Positions 7,707-16,684 of a DNA stretch of 64,000 nucleotides are shown in pieces. The position numbers and the translations under genes were made by a program. The notes under the pieces are model-generated. The model did not search any database and was not told the origin of the DNA. It saw only the letters and a program-made list of their open reading frames with translations. Source of the DNA: Jejubacter calystegiae (lineage in GTDB: Bacteria; Pseudomonadota; Gammaproteobacteria; Enterobacterales; Enterobacteriaceae); the NCBI RefSeq assembly GCF_005671395.1, contig NZ_CP040428.1, forward strand, positions 2,604,001 to 2,668,000. Reading direction: 5' to 3'. Positions within the stretch are counted from its first letter, which is position 1. Each line of letters begins with the position of its first letter.

Positions 7707-9035
7707 ATGACGAAAAGAAGAGGCATTATCTTCCTTACGCTGCTGTTGCTGGTCATTATTGGCATTGTGCTGTTTGCGCTGCGTCCGCCATCTTCCGCGT
7801 TTGATAAACAGGCCAGCGCGCCCACGCCCGGTGAAGATGTGATTCGCCATGGCGAATATGTGGCGCGGCTCAGCGACTGCGTGGCCTGTCACAGCACGCC
7901 GGACGGCGCCCCCTTTGCCGGTGGGCTGGAGATGGCCACGCCGGTGGGTAATATCACTACCACCAATATCACGCCGGACAAAGAGACTGGCATTGGCAAT
8001 TACAGCCTGGCCGACTTTGACCGGGCGGTGCGCCACGGGGTGGCGAAGCAGGGCCACCGGCTCTATCCGGCCATGCCTTACCCCTCTTATGTGAAACTGA
8101 GCGATGACGATGTGCGGGCGCTGTACGCCTGGTTTATGCACGACGTGAAGCCGGTCAGTCAGCCGAATAAAGCGAGCGACATCCCCTGGCCCCTGAATAT
8201 GCGCTGGCCGCTGGCGTTCTGGAACCTGGCGTTTAGCGGTGAGGGCACCTGGCAACCGGACCCGCAGCGTGACGCGCAGTGGAACCGGGGGGCTTATATT
8301 GTGGAAGGGCCGGGGCACTGCGGTAGCTGCCATACCCCGCGCGGCGCGGCCTTCAACGAGAAAGGGCTGGATGCCACCAGCCCGCACTTCCTGGCGGGCG
8401 CCCTGCTGGACGGCTGGTACGCCCCCAGCCTGCGCGGCGATACCAATACCGGTATGGCCCGCTGGAGCGAGCAGGACGTCTACGATTTCCTGAAGCAGGG
8501 GCGCAATAAACACTCGGTGGTGTTCGGCTCCATGACTGATGCCTTTAATAACTCCACCCAGTTTATGACCGATGAGGATCTGCGCGCCGTGGCTCACTAC
8601 CTGAAGGCGCTGCCGCCGGGCAGCAACAATGCGGATAGGCCCTGGCAGTATCAGGCCGATGCCGGGAATAGCGATCATCCGGGGGCGCCGGTTTACGCGG
8701 CCCGCTGTGCCAGTTGCCATGGGGCGGACGGTCGCGGTCAGGCGCCGTGGATCCCACCGCTGGCTGGCGCTACCTCAATGCAGGTCGATAGCGCATCGGC
8801 GATTAACGTGACCCTGAACGGCTCCGGAAGGGTGGTGGCCGATGGCGTGCCGGACGCTTACCGGATGCCGCCGTACCGCAGGCAGCTTTCCGACCAGCAG
8901 GCCGCGGATGTGTTGAGCTATATCCGTGGCGCCTGGGGTAATAATGGCAATGCCGTGACGGCAGAGCAGGTTAAAACGCTGCGCGCGGCGACCGATCCCG
9001 CCAGTAGTGAGGTGATTATTTTGCACATGCGCTGA
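7707..9035 (+). CDS. Membrane-anchored three-haem cytochrome c
   Basis: A 442-residue protein with an N-terminal hydrophobic anchor (about residues 8-26) and three c-type haem sites: CVACH, CGSCH and CASCH. This is the standard electron acceptor of exported molybdenum hydroxylases and alcohol or aldehyde dehydrogenases, passing electrons to ubiquinone or a terminal oxidase. It follows the large subunit by 30 bases on the same strand and completes a three-subunit complex on the periplasmic face of the inner membrane. Confidence 0.92.
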   Translation: MTKRRGIIFLTLLLLVIIGIVLFALRPPSSAFDKQASAPTPGEDVIRHGEYVARLSDCVACHSTPDGAPFAGGLEMATPVGNITTTNITPDKETGIGNYSLADFDRAVRHGVAKQGHRLYPAMPYPSYVKLSDDDVRALYAWFMHDVKPVSQPNKASDIPWPLNMRWPLAFWNLAFSGEGTWQPDPQRDAQWNRGAYIVEGPGHCGSCHTPRGAAFNEKGLDATSPHFLAGALLDGWYAPSLRGDTNTGMARWSEQDVYDFLKQGRNKHSVVFGSMTDAFNNSTQFMTDEDLRAVAHYLKALPPGSNNADRPWQYQADAGNSDHPGAPVYAARCASCHGADGRGQAPWIPPLAGATSMQVDSASAINVTLNGSGRVVADGVPDAYRMPPYRRQLSDQQAADVLSYIRGAWGNNGNAVTAEQVKTLRAATDPASSEVIILHMR

Positions 9036-9080
9036 GTGGGGGAACGACAGCCTTGTCGCTGTGTATATGATTAACGACGG

Positions 9081-9179
9081 AATATGATGATGCGGTGGGT
9101 TGTTCCGTTCACCGGTTCCGAAACTAACATAAGAGAAATCACCTTAAAGTGAACGGAACCTTCGCCAGCGCGGCATATT
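9081..9179 (+). repeat. Palindromic intergenic repeat, copy 1 (short form)
   Basis: About 99 bases with imperfect terminal inverted repeats of roughly 31 bases. The inner part of the arms is TTCCGTTCAC on the left and GTGAACGGAA on the right, and the outer ends are AATATGATG and CATATT. The left 32 bases match copy 2 (16763) at 29 positions and the right 53 bases match at about 46. The core ACATAAG and the hairpin design recall ERIC elements, but the sequence is not a standard ERIC. A symE remnant follows directly. Confidence 0.7.
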
Positions 9180-9187
9180 TCTCATGA

Positions 9188-9313
9188 ATACAGCACCACA
9201 GCCCCAGCCTGCATCTGAAAGGCCACTGGCTGGCTGAAGCCGAATTTGAAAGCGTCTGTCTGGCGAAGGTGACCATCGAGCAGGGCAGGATAACGATGTA
9301 CCCGGCCACTTAA
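9188..9313 (+). pseudogene. symE-like toxin remnant
   Basis: After a TGA at 9185-9187, a 41-codon open frame reads through SPSLHLKGHWLAEAEF and ends with VTIEQGRITMYPAT. This matches the C-terminal half of SymE-family toxins, where PSLRLKGRWLEEAGF and an EQGRL-type strand are typical. There is no start codon in frame and the N-terminal half is missing, so it is a broken copy. It lies between the palindromic repeat and mocA. The matching is from memory of the family, since I cannot search. Confidence 0.55.
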
Positions 9314-9375
9314 TGTTACCTTTACCCCAGGTAAAAGCGGCTTTAATGGCAAGACAAAAAAGGAAGAACCTTGCA

Positions 9376-9951
9376 ATGACCTACGGCATTATCATCCTGG
9401 CAGCGGGCACTGGCCGCCGTTACCGGCAAAGCGGTGGCAGCGGCGAAAAGCTGCTGGCGCATTATCCCGACGCGGCAGGCAACCCGCAGCCGCTGCTGGC
9501 GCTAACCCTGGCTAACGCCTGCGAAACGGCCATGCCGGTGAGGGTGGTATGCCGCCCGGAAAACGCTGAAATTCAGGCTCTGGTACAGCGCGCTGGGGCG
9601 CAAACCACGCTGCTGGCAAGCCGGGGGAGCGGCGAATCCATCGCCGCCGGAGTGAAGGCGATGCCTGACATGGACGGCTGGCTGATAGTCCCCGGGGATA
9701 TGGGCTGGGTGACGGCGCAGGACTATCTGCGGGTGAGCCAGGCTCTGAATCAGGGGCACCATCAGGTTCGGCTGGCGTGTGCCAATAAGCCCGGGCATCC
9801 GGTGGGCTTCACGGCCGACTACCGCCAGGCGCTGATGGCCCTGAGCGGCGATGACGGCGCGAAGCGCCTGCTAAACAGAGAAACTCTGCTGATTTTGCAG
9901 GCGCCGGAGCGGGTGATTCGGGATGCCGATTGGTTCAGGGCGCAAGACTGA
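9376..9951 (+). CDS. Molybdenum cofactor nucleotidyltransferase (MocA/MobA family)
   Basis: A 191-residue nucleotidyltransferase with the N-terminal loop LAAGTGRRYR and GEKLL typical of MocA, the enzyme that adds CMP to molybdopterin for xanthine-dehydrogenase-family enzymes. The start at ATG 9376 follows AGGAAG with good spacing; the longer frame from 9313 adds an unrelated N-terminus. The gene belongs functionally with the molybdenum hydroxylase upstream, although the repeat and the symE remnant lie between them. Its end overlaps the convergent hpxE by 17 bases. Confidence 0.82.
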   Translation: MTYGIIILAAGTGRRYRQSGGSGEKLLAHYPDAAGNPQPLLALTLANACETAMPVRVVCRPENAEIQALVQRAGAQTTLLASRGSGESIAAGVKAMPDMDGWLIVPGDMGWVTAQDYLRVSQALNQGHHQVRLACANKPGHPVGFTADYRQALMALSGDDGAKRLLNRETLLILQAPERVIRDADWFRAQD

Positions 9952-10909
9952 TAGTCAGGTTTTCCGTCAGGCTACGGGAGCAGCACAGGGCGACCTGCTG
10001 GCGCGGCCCCGATTTTTCCGCCGCCGACTGTACGCTATCCCGATGATCCACCGTTCCTTCCGTTACCGGCGTCAGGCAGGCGCCGCAGATCCCCATCTCG
10101 CAGGAGAGCGGCACGTCGATGCCGTTATCCAACAGCACCCGGGCGATGGTTTGGTCCGCCGCCACCGGCCAGCGTTGGCCAGTGGATGCCAGGGTCACGG
10201 TAAAAGCGTTGTCTGATGAGGCCGGGGCCGATGGCGCCGGGGGCTGAAACGCCTCGCTGTGAATATTTTCCGGCGACCAGCCCCGCGTCAGCGCGGACTG
10301 GCGCACGTGGTCCATAAAGCCGTCGGGGCCGCACAGATAAAGTCGGGTGCCGGTGGCCGGGCGCGTGAGTGCCTCGGGCAGAGCGTGGCGCGGGCTTTCC
10401 CCGGCGCTGCTGTGATAAATCGTACAGTCGCCAAACCGGAAAGGGTGGCCGAGTTGATAGCGAAAGGCGGCCTGTTCCGGGTGGCGGACATAATAGTGCA
10501 GGGTAAAGGGCACCCCGGCATCCTCCAGCCGCCTGGCCATGGCGTAAAGCGGCGTAATGCCGATTCCCGCCGCCATCAGTACCACTCTGTCGGCTTTCTC
10601 CAGCGGGAACAGGTTGCGCGGTGTGGAGATCGTCAGGCGCTGGCCGGGGCGTAACGACTCATGAATATAGCGCGAGCCGCCGCGTGAATCGGGATCCCGG
10701 GCCACGCAGATCAGATAACCACGGCGGCTGGCCGGGTTGCCGGTCAGCGAATACTGGCGCACCAGCCCGCCTGGCAGATGCACATCGATATGGGCTCCCG
10801 GCGACCATCCCGGCAGCGCCGCGCCGTCCGGCGCCGTCAGCCTGACGGCCAGATTGCCTTCTCCCTGACGCCAGATTCCCTCCACCATCACTTCAAGGGT
10901 GTTACGCAT
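9935..10909 (-). CDS. hpxE: HpxE, reductase of the hypoxanthine/xanthine oxygenase
   Basis: A 324-residue reductase with an N-terminal FAD-binding domain, a NAD-binding domain and a C-terminal plant-type [2Fe-2S] domain (CEMGICGAC, later Cys in VALCC). It supplies electrons to HpxD in the two-component Rieske oxygenase that replaces xanthine dehydrogenase in Klebsiella-type purine use. It lies 14 bases after hpxD in one operon, divergent from hpxR, the same order as described in Klebsiella pneumoniae. Confidence 0.92.
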   Translation of the reverse strand: MRNTLEVMVEGIWRQGEGNLAVRLTAPDGAALPGWSPGAHIDVHLPGGLVRQYSLTGNPASRRGYLICVARDPDSRGGSRYIHESLRPGQRLTISTPRNLFPLEKADRVVLMAAGIGITPLYAMARRLEDAGVPFTLHYYVRHPEQAAFRYQLGHPFRFGDCTIYHSSAGESPRHALPEALTRPATGTRLYLCGPDGFMDHVRQSALTRGWSPENIHSEAFQPPAPSAPASSDNAFTVTLASTGQRWPVAADQTIARVLLDNGIDVPLSCEMGICGACLTPVTEGTVDHRDSVQSAAEKSGPRQQVALCCSRSLTENLTISLAP

Positions 10910-10923
10910 AGCGGCCTCCTCCG

Positions 10924-11961
10924 TTACACCAGAAAAAATTCGCCGAAGCCCATTTTCTTCAGGCCGCGGCGGTAGGCGATAGAACTGCGATCCGCCGGGA
11001 TATGCGCCTCCAGCGTCAGATCCAGCGGCAGCTTTTCCGGGCGCTGGGTCTCTACCATTAGCCGGTCCTCTTCAAAGACCCGCAGATTGAAGGCGTGCAC
11101 CTCCCCGACGGGAATATGCAGATCGAAGTTGCGGGCAATGGGGGCAAACATCCGGGTTTTACGGGCCGATACCGGAGAGGCGGCATTCATAATCACCAGC
11201 CTGTCTTCCCCCGGAAAATGCACGGTCAGCGTAGCGGTAAACGGCAGATGCATCTCAAAACGGCGCAGCCAGCGGAAGTCCGGCGGCGCCCTGTCTTCTG
11301 CGCCGCTCGGGTAGTTGCTGACCGTGCTCCAGTAGTCGGCGGTGAAACCGTAATCGGTCTCCTGTGGGCTGTAGTCCGGCACCTGTGAATTGTCGGGATC
11401 GGCGAAGGTGGCGCTGTGCACCCAGGCGAAATGGGCCACATCCAGAAAGCCTTCCACCTGACGACCGGCAAAGCCGTTGACGTCGAAGGGGGGACAGTTG
11501 ATTTGCTGGAAGGCGGCGTCGTGCCAGCGCGGCATGGTCGGTAGCGGCGCCGGATTATCGGTGTCCGGCGCCAGACAGGTCCAGACTAACCCGTAACGCT
11601 CTTCCACCGGAAAGGTCATCAGGTTTAGTTTGGCGGGAATCGGCTGGTCGGGGCTGGCGGGGATACGGTTACAGCGCCCGTCTTCGCCAAAGCGCAGCCC
11701 GTGGTAGGGGCAGATAATACCTGCCTCATCGTGAAATCCCAGGGTCAGCGGCACGCCGCGATGGGGGCAGACATCCCGGGCCACCACTGCCTGACCGTTA
11801 ATGCGATACAGCACCAGCGGTTCGTCCAGCAGTACCGCCTTATGCGGTTTGTTGTCGACATCGCAGGCTCTGGCGACCGGATGCCAGCAGCGGGCCAGCC
11901 GCAGCCAGTCTTCAGGATCGAAACTGCAATGGGCGGGCGGTGTGGGTCGATGGGCTTTCAT
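10924..11961 (-). CDS. hpxD: HpxD, Rieske oxygenase for hypoxanthine and xanthine
   Basis: A 345-residue Rieske non-haem iron oxygenase. The Rieske cluster is held by CPHRGVP and CPYHGLRF near residues 62-86, and the catalytic iron motif is DVAHFAWVH with the usual Asp-His-His pattern. With HpxE it should convert hypoxanthine to xanthine and then urate in the cytoplasm. I find no sigma-54 spacing pattern (GG-N10-GC) in the short gap to hpxR, so control is probably through the LysR protein HpxR and a sigma-70 promoter. Confidence 0.93.
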   Translation of the reverse strand: MKAHRPTPPAHCSFDPEDWLRLARCWHPVARACDVDNKPHKAVLLDEPLVLYRINGQAVVARDVCPHRGVPLTLGFHDEAGIICPYHGLRFGEDGRCNRIPASPDQPIPAKLNLMTFPVEERYGLVWTCLAPDTDNPAPLPTMPRWHDAAFQQINCPPFDVNGFAGRQVEGFLDVAHFAWVHSATFADPDNSQVPDYSPQETDYGFTADYWSTVSNYPSGAEDRAPPDFRWLRRFEMHLPFTATLTVHFPGEDRLVIMNAASPVSARKTRMFAPIARNFDLHIPVGEVHAFNLRVFEEDRLMVETQRPEKLPLDLTLEAHIPADRSSIAYRRGLKKMGFGEFFLV

Positions 11962-12016
11962 TGGCGGCTCCCCTGTGGCAGGTGAAAGTAGGTTGTGACC
12001 CTATTGTTGTCAGGCT

Positions 12017-12039
12017 ATGGTGTTCACATCCATCACCAT
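12017..12039. promoter_or_regulatory. Candidate HpxR operator between hpxD and hpxR
   Basis: A perfect inverted repeat ATGGTG-N11-CACCAT sits midway in the 118-base gap between divergent hpxD and hpxR. The geometry and placement fit a LysR-type recognition site, which would serve both the target operon and autoregulation. This is inference from position and symmetry. Confidence 0.5.
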
Positions 12040-12079
12040 TAATTCAGTAATCTGTTGCAAAAAAGTCGACAGGGGAACC

Positions 12080-12985
12080 ATGAGTCCATTTTCACGTTTC
12101 GCGCTCTATTTTGCCGAGGTGGCCCGCTGCGGCAGCCTGCGGCGGGCCGCGGAAAAGCTGCATATTTCCGCTTCGGCCATTAACCGCCAGATTTTGCAGG
12201 CCGAAGAGGCCTTCGGCATTCCGCTGTTCGAACGCCTGCCGGAAGGGCTACGGATGACCACGGCGGGGGAGCTGCTGTACAGCGATATTTTGCGCTGGCA
12301 GCGCGAATTTCGCCTGAGCCGCCAGAAATTTGATGAACTCCAGGGGCTGAAACGGGGAACGGTCAGCGCGGGCATGGTGCAGGCGCTGTCAGAAGGGGCC
12401 GTTGCTGGCGCCTTTTCCGCGATCGTCGATGACTACCCCTGGCTGGAGCTGGAACTCAGCGTGGCGGACAGTCGCAGCCTCAGCCAGCGTATTCGCGGCG
12501 CGGAACTCGATTTCGGTCTGATTCTGGATCCGGAAGGGCAGGCGGGGCTCGATGTTATCGCCTTCGCTGAACTGGAGATGGGGGTGATTATGCCGGTGGA
12601 CTGTCCGCTGGCCGGGGCCGAAAACTTGGCGTTGGGCGAACTTTCCGGCGAGCGCCATATCCTGCCGGGGGCGCCGCTTATCGTCCATGAGCGGGTAGCG
12701 ATGCTCTATCGCCATCACGATTTCGCACCGGGCAATGCCATTACCTGCAACGATATCCGGATGATTAAATCGCTGATTCGCCAGGGAAGCGGCGTCTGTA
12801 TTCTTAGCCTGCTTGATGTGCTGGAAGAGGTGAAAGCGGGTCAACTGGCGTTCGTGCCGCTCAGGGGTCAGCGGCTGCGACCGCTGACCCTGGCGTTATG
12901 TATTGCACCGGCGCGCCAGCTTTCCCGACCGGCGCGGGTGGTGATTCAGCGGATGTCTGAAGTCATCGAGGGACTGGCGCCTTAA
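12080..12985 (+). CDS. hpxR: HpxR, LysR-type regulator
   Basis: A 301-residue LysR regulator with an N-terminal winged helix (RFALYFAEVARCGSLRRAAE) and a periplasmic-binding-like effector domain. ATG 12080 follows AGGGGA; an upstream in-frame ATG at 12017 lies inside the operator-like palindrome and is less likely. In Klebsiella HpxR activates hpxDE in response to purine. The 3' end overlaps the end of convergent hpxO by 4 bases. Confidence 0.88.
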   Translation: MSPFSRFALYFAEVARCGSLRRAAEKLHISASAINRQILQAEEAFGIPLFERLPEGLRMTTAGELLYSDILRWQREFRLSRQKFDELQGLKRGTVSAGMVQALSEGAVAGAFSAIVDDYPWLELELSVADSRSLSQRIRGAELDFGLILDPEGQAGLDVIAFAELEMGVIMPVDCPLAGAENLALGELSGERHILPGAPLIVHERVAMLYRHHDFAPGNAITCNDIRMIKSLIRQGSGVCILSLLDVLEEVKAGQLAFVPLRGQRLRPLTLALCIAPARQLSRPARVVIQRMSEVIEGLAP

Positions 12986-14136
12986 CCCAGCGGGCCGCCC
13001 TGAATGGTGTCACACAGCCCGGCGATGATGCGTTCGCCGGACTCCTGACGCAGCTCTTCGTACCAGGCCTGGGTCAGCGCCATATCCTTTCCGTGGGTGA
13101 TATCGCAGCGTTTACGCGCTTTAAGCACCAGATCCCGCACCCGATCGCAACGTTGCGCTTCGTAGTCACGCAGCGTCGCCTCAATGGTGTTCTGCGCGCT
13201 GAACGCGTTGCCCAGCACCACGGCATCCTCCATGGCGGCGCAGCCGCCCTGGCCGATATCCGGCGTGGTGTTGTGGGCGGCGTCGCCCAGCAGGGCTATC
13301 CGGCCGTTAACCAGCCTCCCAAAAGGCTCCACGTCGTGGATCTCAATGCGGTTAATGGTTTGAGTATCGATGGCGGCGATCAGGTGCTGCACCTGAGGGG
13401 CCCAGCCGGCGAAGTAGCGGGTCAGATCGGCCCGGGCGCTGGTACGATCCTGCTCCAGCCCCGCGGGCAGCGGTACGTCGAAGAAGAAATAGAAACGTCC
13501 GTCGGCAACCGGCATCAGCGAGACGCGCTTGCCTTCTCCTACCCAGGTGGTCCACTGGTCTGCCGGGGCGATGGATTCATCGATAGCCACCAGGCCATTC
13601 CAGTTGACGTAACCGGCGTAGCGCCGCTCCGGGGAATAGCCCAGCACAGCGGGGCGGATAACCGAGCGGCTGCCGTCGGCGGCAATCAGAAAGTCGCCGC
13701 TGGCCTGGCTGCCGTCGGCAAACCAGGCGGTAACGCCATCTTCATGCTGTTCAACCCGCTCCACTCGCTTGCCGAACTGCACGGCATCGTGACCCCAGTG
13801 TTCCAGCATCTGCTGTTGCAGACAGGCTCTGGCGACCGGGCAGGGGCGCTCGCCTACCCGTTCGACCAGCGGCGCCAGGCTAAAGCGCGTCATCGTTTCA
13901 CCGCGCTGATAGTCCTGGTACGCCATATAGCGCATCTGGCCGCCGAAATCCCGGGGGATATCGCCCATTCCCAGGCGGCTCAGGCATTTTACGCCGTTGG
14001 GCCAGATAGAGATGGCAGCACCCACCGGTTTAATTTCTTCCACGGCTTCAAAAACCTCGCAGTCGATACCGACCTGTTTCAGGGCTGCTGCCGTGCTCAG
14101 GCCGCCAATGCCTGCGCCAATAATCAGTGCTTTCAT
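12982..14136 (-). CDS. hpxO: HpxO, FAD-dependent urate hydroxylase
   Basis: A 384-residue flavoprotein hydroxylase that turns urate into 5-hydroxyisourate with NADH and oxygen. The FAD loop IGAGIGGLSTAA is at residues 6-17 and the second FAD motif is GDAAHNTTPDIGQG. Counting from ATG 14136, Arg204 and Tyr216 fall exactly at the positions reported as catalytic in the Klebsiella enzyme, which supports both function and start. A GGAGAG ribosome site precedes this ATG; the longer upstream frame is not needed. It is transcribed divergently from hpxP. Confidence 0.95.
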   Translation of the reverse strand: MKALIIGAGIGGLSTAAALKQVGIDCEVFEAVEEIKPVGAAISIWPNGVKCLSRLGMGDIPRDFGGQMRYMAYQDYQRGETMTRFSLAPLVERVGERPCPVARACLQQQMLEHWGHDAVQFGKRVERVEQHEDGVTAWFADGSQASGDFLIAADGSRSVIRPAVLGYSPERRYAGYVNWNGLVAIDESIAPADQWTTWVGEGKRVSLMPVADGRFYFFFDVPLPAGLEQDRTSARADLTRYFAGWAPQVQHLIAAIDTQTINRIEIHDVEPFGRLVNGRIALLGDAAHNTTPDIGQGGCAAMEDAVVLGNAFSAQNTIEATLRDYEAQRCDRVRDLVLKARKRCDITHGKDMALTQAWYEELRQESGERIIAGLCDTIQGGPLG

Positions 14137-14237
14137 GATGCTCTCCGGATGTGTTTGCGTAACAGACCTCAGCAATTTGCGTACCAGGCTGGCATGGCGC
14201 GCTATCCGGCGTCTAAGTCGACAATGATGCATTCTGG

Positions 14238-14254
14238 TGCACTATATTGATGCA
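14238..14254. promoter_or_regulatory. NtrC-type enhancer site upstream of hpxP
   Basis: A 17-base near-palindrome TGCAC-N7-ATGCA (TGCACTATATTGATGCA) matches the NtrC consensus TGCACC-N5-GGTGCA at 10 of 12 positions. It lies about 185 bases upstream of the sigma-54 type promoter of hpxP, a normal distance for an enhancer, and could also affect divergent hpxO. Confidence 0.6.
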
Positions 14255-14438
14255 ATCAGGCGTTGCTTACGCCTTTTTTTGGAACATTTGATCTCACTTG
14301 TCTATTTCAAGAATCTAAAGTTTCATTGTGGCGCCAGGGGGAGTAATCCCCGAAATCGAAAAATGCGACAATTTAACATATTGATATTAAAAGAATAAAA
14401 ACACATGACGGCGTGGTGTGCCATTGGGGAAGATAACC

Positions 14439-14454
14439 TGGCGTGGTTTGTGCA
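14439..14454 (+). promoter_or_regulatory. Sigma-54 type promoter of hpxPQT
   Basis: TGGCGTGGTTTGTGCA has the GG at -24 and GC at -12 with the exact 10-base spacing, and only one mismatch to TGGCRYRN4TTGCW. The predicted start would be near 14465, leaving a short leader with AAGGGG before ATG 14492. Confidence 0.65.
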
Positions 14455-14491
14455 ACACCCGGGTAACTTCTTTTAAGGGGACGGATTGACC

Positions 14492-15874
14492 ATGTCAGAC
14501 GCAAACAACAACCCGCTGCTTTACGGTCTTGAACAACGTATTGCGCCGCTGCCCGGCTTCTTTAGCGCCCTGCAACACGTGCTGGCCGGGCTTATTAGCA
14601 TTGTTACGCCGCCGCTGATTATTGGCGCGGCGCTGGGGCTTGGCCCCTGGATGCCGTATCTGATCAGCATGTCGCTGCTGGCGTCTGGTATCGGTACTCT
14701 GCTCCAGGCCAATCGCATTCGCGGTATCGGCGCCGGAATGATCTGCATGCAGGGCACCAGCTTTGCGTTTGTTGGCGTCGCTATCTCCGGCGGCCTGTGG
14801 GTTAAAGGGCAGGGCGGCGGTCCTGAGGATATTATGGCGATGCTGTTCGGGGTGAACTTCGTTGCAGCGCTGGTGCCGGTACTGATCAGCCGCTTTATCG
14901 AGCCGCTGAAGCGGATCTTTACGCCGTTAATCACTGGCACCGTGATCGCCCTGATCGGCATTAGCCTGATTAAAGTCAGCGTTATGAACTGGAGCGGCGG
15001 TAAGGGCGCCGGGGACTTCGGCAGCCCGACCAATATTGCGTTGGGGGCCGGTACTCTGGGGGTGATCGTTCTGCTGAGCTGTTCGCCCAATCGCTGGCTG
15101 CGGCTGGCCTCTATCGTTATCGGTATTGTGGTGGGCTGCATTGCGGCGGCGCTGACCGGCAACTTTCATCCGACAATGCCTGGCGATAGCTGGTTCCGGT
15201 TACCGGCGCTGTTTCCGTTCGGTTTCCAGTTTAACTGGGCTATCTTTCTGCCCATCGCGCTGGTTTCGCTGGTTTGCGTGCTGGAAGCGGTCGGGGATCT
15301 CACCGCCAACAGCCTTATCTCCCAACAGCCTATCGATAACGCGGCGTTTCGTTCGCGCCTGAAAGGGGGCATTCTGGCGGATGGACTGAGCTGCATGGTA
15401 GCCGCCGCGCTGTGCGCCTTCCCTAATACTACCTTCGCCCAGAATAACGGCGTGATTCAGATGACTGGCGTCGCCAGCCGCTACGTGGGGCGCTATATGG
15501 CGGGGATCCTGATTGTGCTGGGACTGTTCCCGCCGTTTGGCGAACTGCTGCGCCAGATCCCGGCGCCGGTGCTGGGGGGCGCGACCATGGTGATGTTCGG
15601 CTGCGTGGTGGCCGCCGGTATCCGTATCATCACCCAGAATCCGTTAACCCAGCGCGATATGCTGATCGTTGGGCTGTCGTTCGGTATTGGCCTGGGCAGC
15701 GAAGCGGTCCCGGGAGCGCTGGTTCACTTTCCGGATATTGTGGCGACGCTGATGGGCTCGGCGGCGGCCAGCGGCGGTTTAACCGCCATTGTTCTGAATC
15801 TGATTATGCCGGGCGAAAAGGCCAGCCCGGCGCTAACCGCAAGGAGTGGTCATGACAGCCCTGATTCCGTTTAA
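14492..15874 (+). CDS. hpxP: HpxP, purine permease (NCS2 family)
   Basis: A polytopic membrane protein of about 460 residues of the nucleobase-cation symporter 2 family, with the family signature ILADGLSCMVAA and a repeated 14-helix pattern. It is expected to import a purine such as urate or xanthine. ATG 14492 is preferred because AAGGGG lies upstream; the frame also opens at TTG 14486. It starts the hpxPQT operon, and its end overlaps hpxQ by 23 bases. Confidence 0.9.
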   Translation: MSDANNNPLLYGLEQRIAPLPGFFSALQHVLAGLISIVTPPLIIGAALGLGPWMPYLISMSLLASGIGTLLQANRIRGIGAGMICMQGTSFAFVGVAISGGLWVKGQGGGPEDIMAMLFGVNFVAALVPVLISRFIEPLKRIFTPLITGTVIALIGISLIKVSVMNWSGGKGAGDFGSPTNIALGAGTLGVIVLLSCSPNRWLRLASIVIGIVVGCIAAALTGNFHPTMPGDSWFRLPALFPFGFQFNWAIFLPIALVSLVCVLEAVGDLTANSLISQQPIDNAAFRSRLKGGILADGLSCMVAAALCAFPNTTFAQNNGVIQMTGVASRYVGRYMAGILIVLGLFPPFGELLRQIPAPVLGGATMVMFGCVVAAGIRIITQNPLTQRDMLIVGLSFGIGLGSEAVPGALVHFPDIVATLMGSAAASGGLTAIVLNLIMPGEKASPALTARSGHDSPDSV

Positions 15875-16352
15875 TCAACTTTCCGCCGAACAGGCCCGGG
15901 CACTGCTTGCCCCCTGTGTGGCTATCCCCCACTGGGTGGAACAACTGGTGGCAGAGCGGCCTTACGCCAGCCGCGGGGCGCTGCTGGATAAAGCCCGGAC
16001 CCTGGCGGCTGGCTGGGGCGAGGCTGAACTTGCTCAGGCGCTGAGCGCCCATCCGCGCATTGGCGAAAAGCCACAGACGACCGGGGGACACGCTGAATTT
16101 TCCCGCCGTGAACAGTCGGCGGTCGACGATAACGACGCCCGACTGACTCAGGCGCTAAAGGAAGGCAATGCGCGCTATGAGGCGCGCTTTGGCCGGGTCT
16201 TTCTGATCCGCGCTAAGGGGCGCAGCGGCGAAGAGATACTGGCGGCGCTGGAGCGCCGGTTGAATAACGGCGATGCTGAGGAACTGCGGGAAACCCTGGC
16301 GCAACTGGTTGAAATTACGCTCTTAAGACTGGAAGGAGTCATAAGCGAATGA
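15852..16352 (+). CDS. hpxQ: HpxQ, OHCU decarboxylase
   Basis: A 166-residue enzyme that decarboxylates 2-oxo-4-hydroxy-4-carboxy-5-ureidoimidazoline to S-allantoin, the last step of urate breakdown. The conserved catalytic His is in HPRIGEKP. ATG 15852 has a perfect AAGGAG five bases upstream, inside the end of hpxP; GTG 15846 is in frame but overlaps that ribosome site. Its stop overlaps the start of hpxT. Confidence 0.92.
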   Translation: MTALIPFNQLSAEQARALLAPCVAIPHWVEQLVAERPYASRGALLDKARTLAAGWGEAELAQALSAHPRIGEKPQTTGGHAEFSRREQSAVDDNDARLTQALKEGNARYEARFGRVFLIRAKGRSGEEILAALERRLNNGDAEELRETLAQLVEITLLRLEGVISE

Positions 16353-16684
16353 GTAGTCTGAGTTCCCATATTCTGGATATCAGCCGCGGTAAACCGGCGG
16401 CGGGCGTGGTGGTTCGGCTGCTGCGCCTGGAAGGGGAGGCTTATCAGGAACTGGGCCGGGCCACTACCAACGATAACGGACGCATCGCCGCTTTTAGCGA
16501 TCAACCGCTGCTCGCCGGGCGCTATCAACTGATTGCCGAACTGGGCGACTGGTTTGCTGCCCGGGATTTGCAAAGCCTCTATCCCTGCGCCTGTATCGAC
16601 TTTGTGCTCGGCGAGGGCGATGAACATTACCATCTGCCCTTTACTATCGCGCCCGGGGGATGGTCTACCTACCGGGGGAGTTGA
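16349..16684 (+). CDS. hpxT: HpxT, 5-hydroxyisourate hydrolase (transthyretin-like)
   Basis: A 111-residue transthyretin-fold hydrolase that opens 5-hydroxyisourate, the HpxO product. It has the N-terminal motif HILDISRGKPA and the diagnostic C-terminal YRGS. It lacks a signal peptide, so it works in the cytoplasm beside HpxO and HpxQ. It is the last gene of the hpxPQT operon. Confidence 0.95.
   Translation: MSSLSSHILDISRGKPAAGVVVRLLRLEGEAYQELGRATTNDNGRIAAFSDQPLLAGRYQLIAELGDWFAARDLQSLYPCACIDFVLGEGDEHYHLPFTIAPGGWSTYRGS

Noticed and set aside
13093-14250. A 385-codon plus-strand frame opposite hpxO
   Set aside because: It is a shadow of hpxO, whose product has catalytic residues at the known positions.
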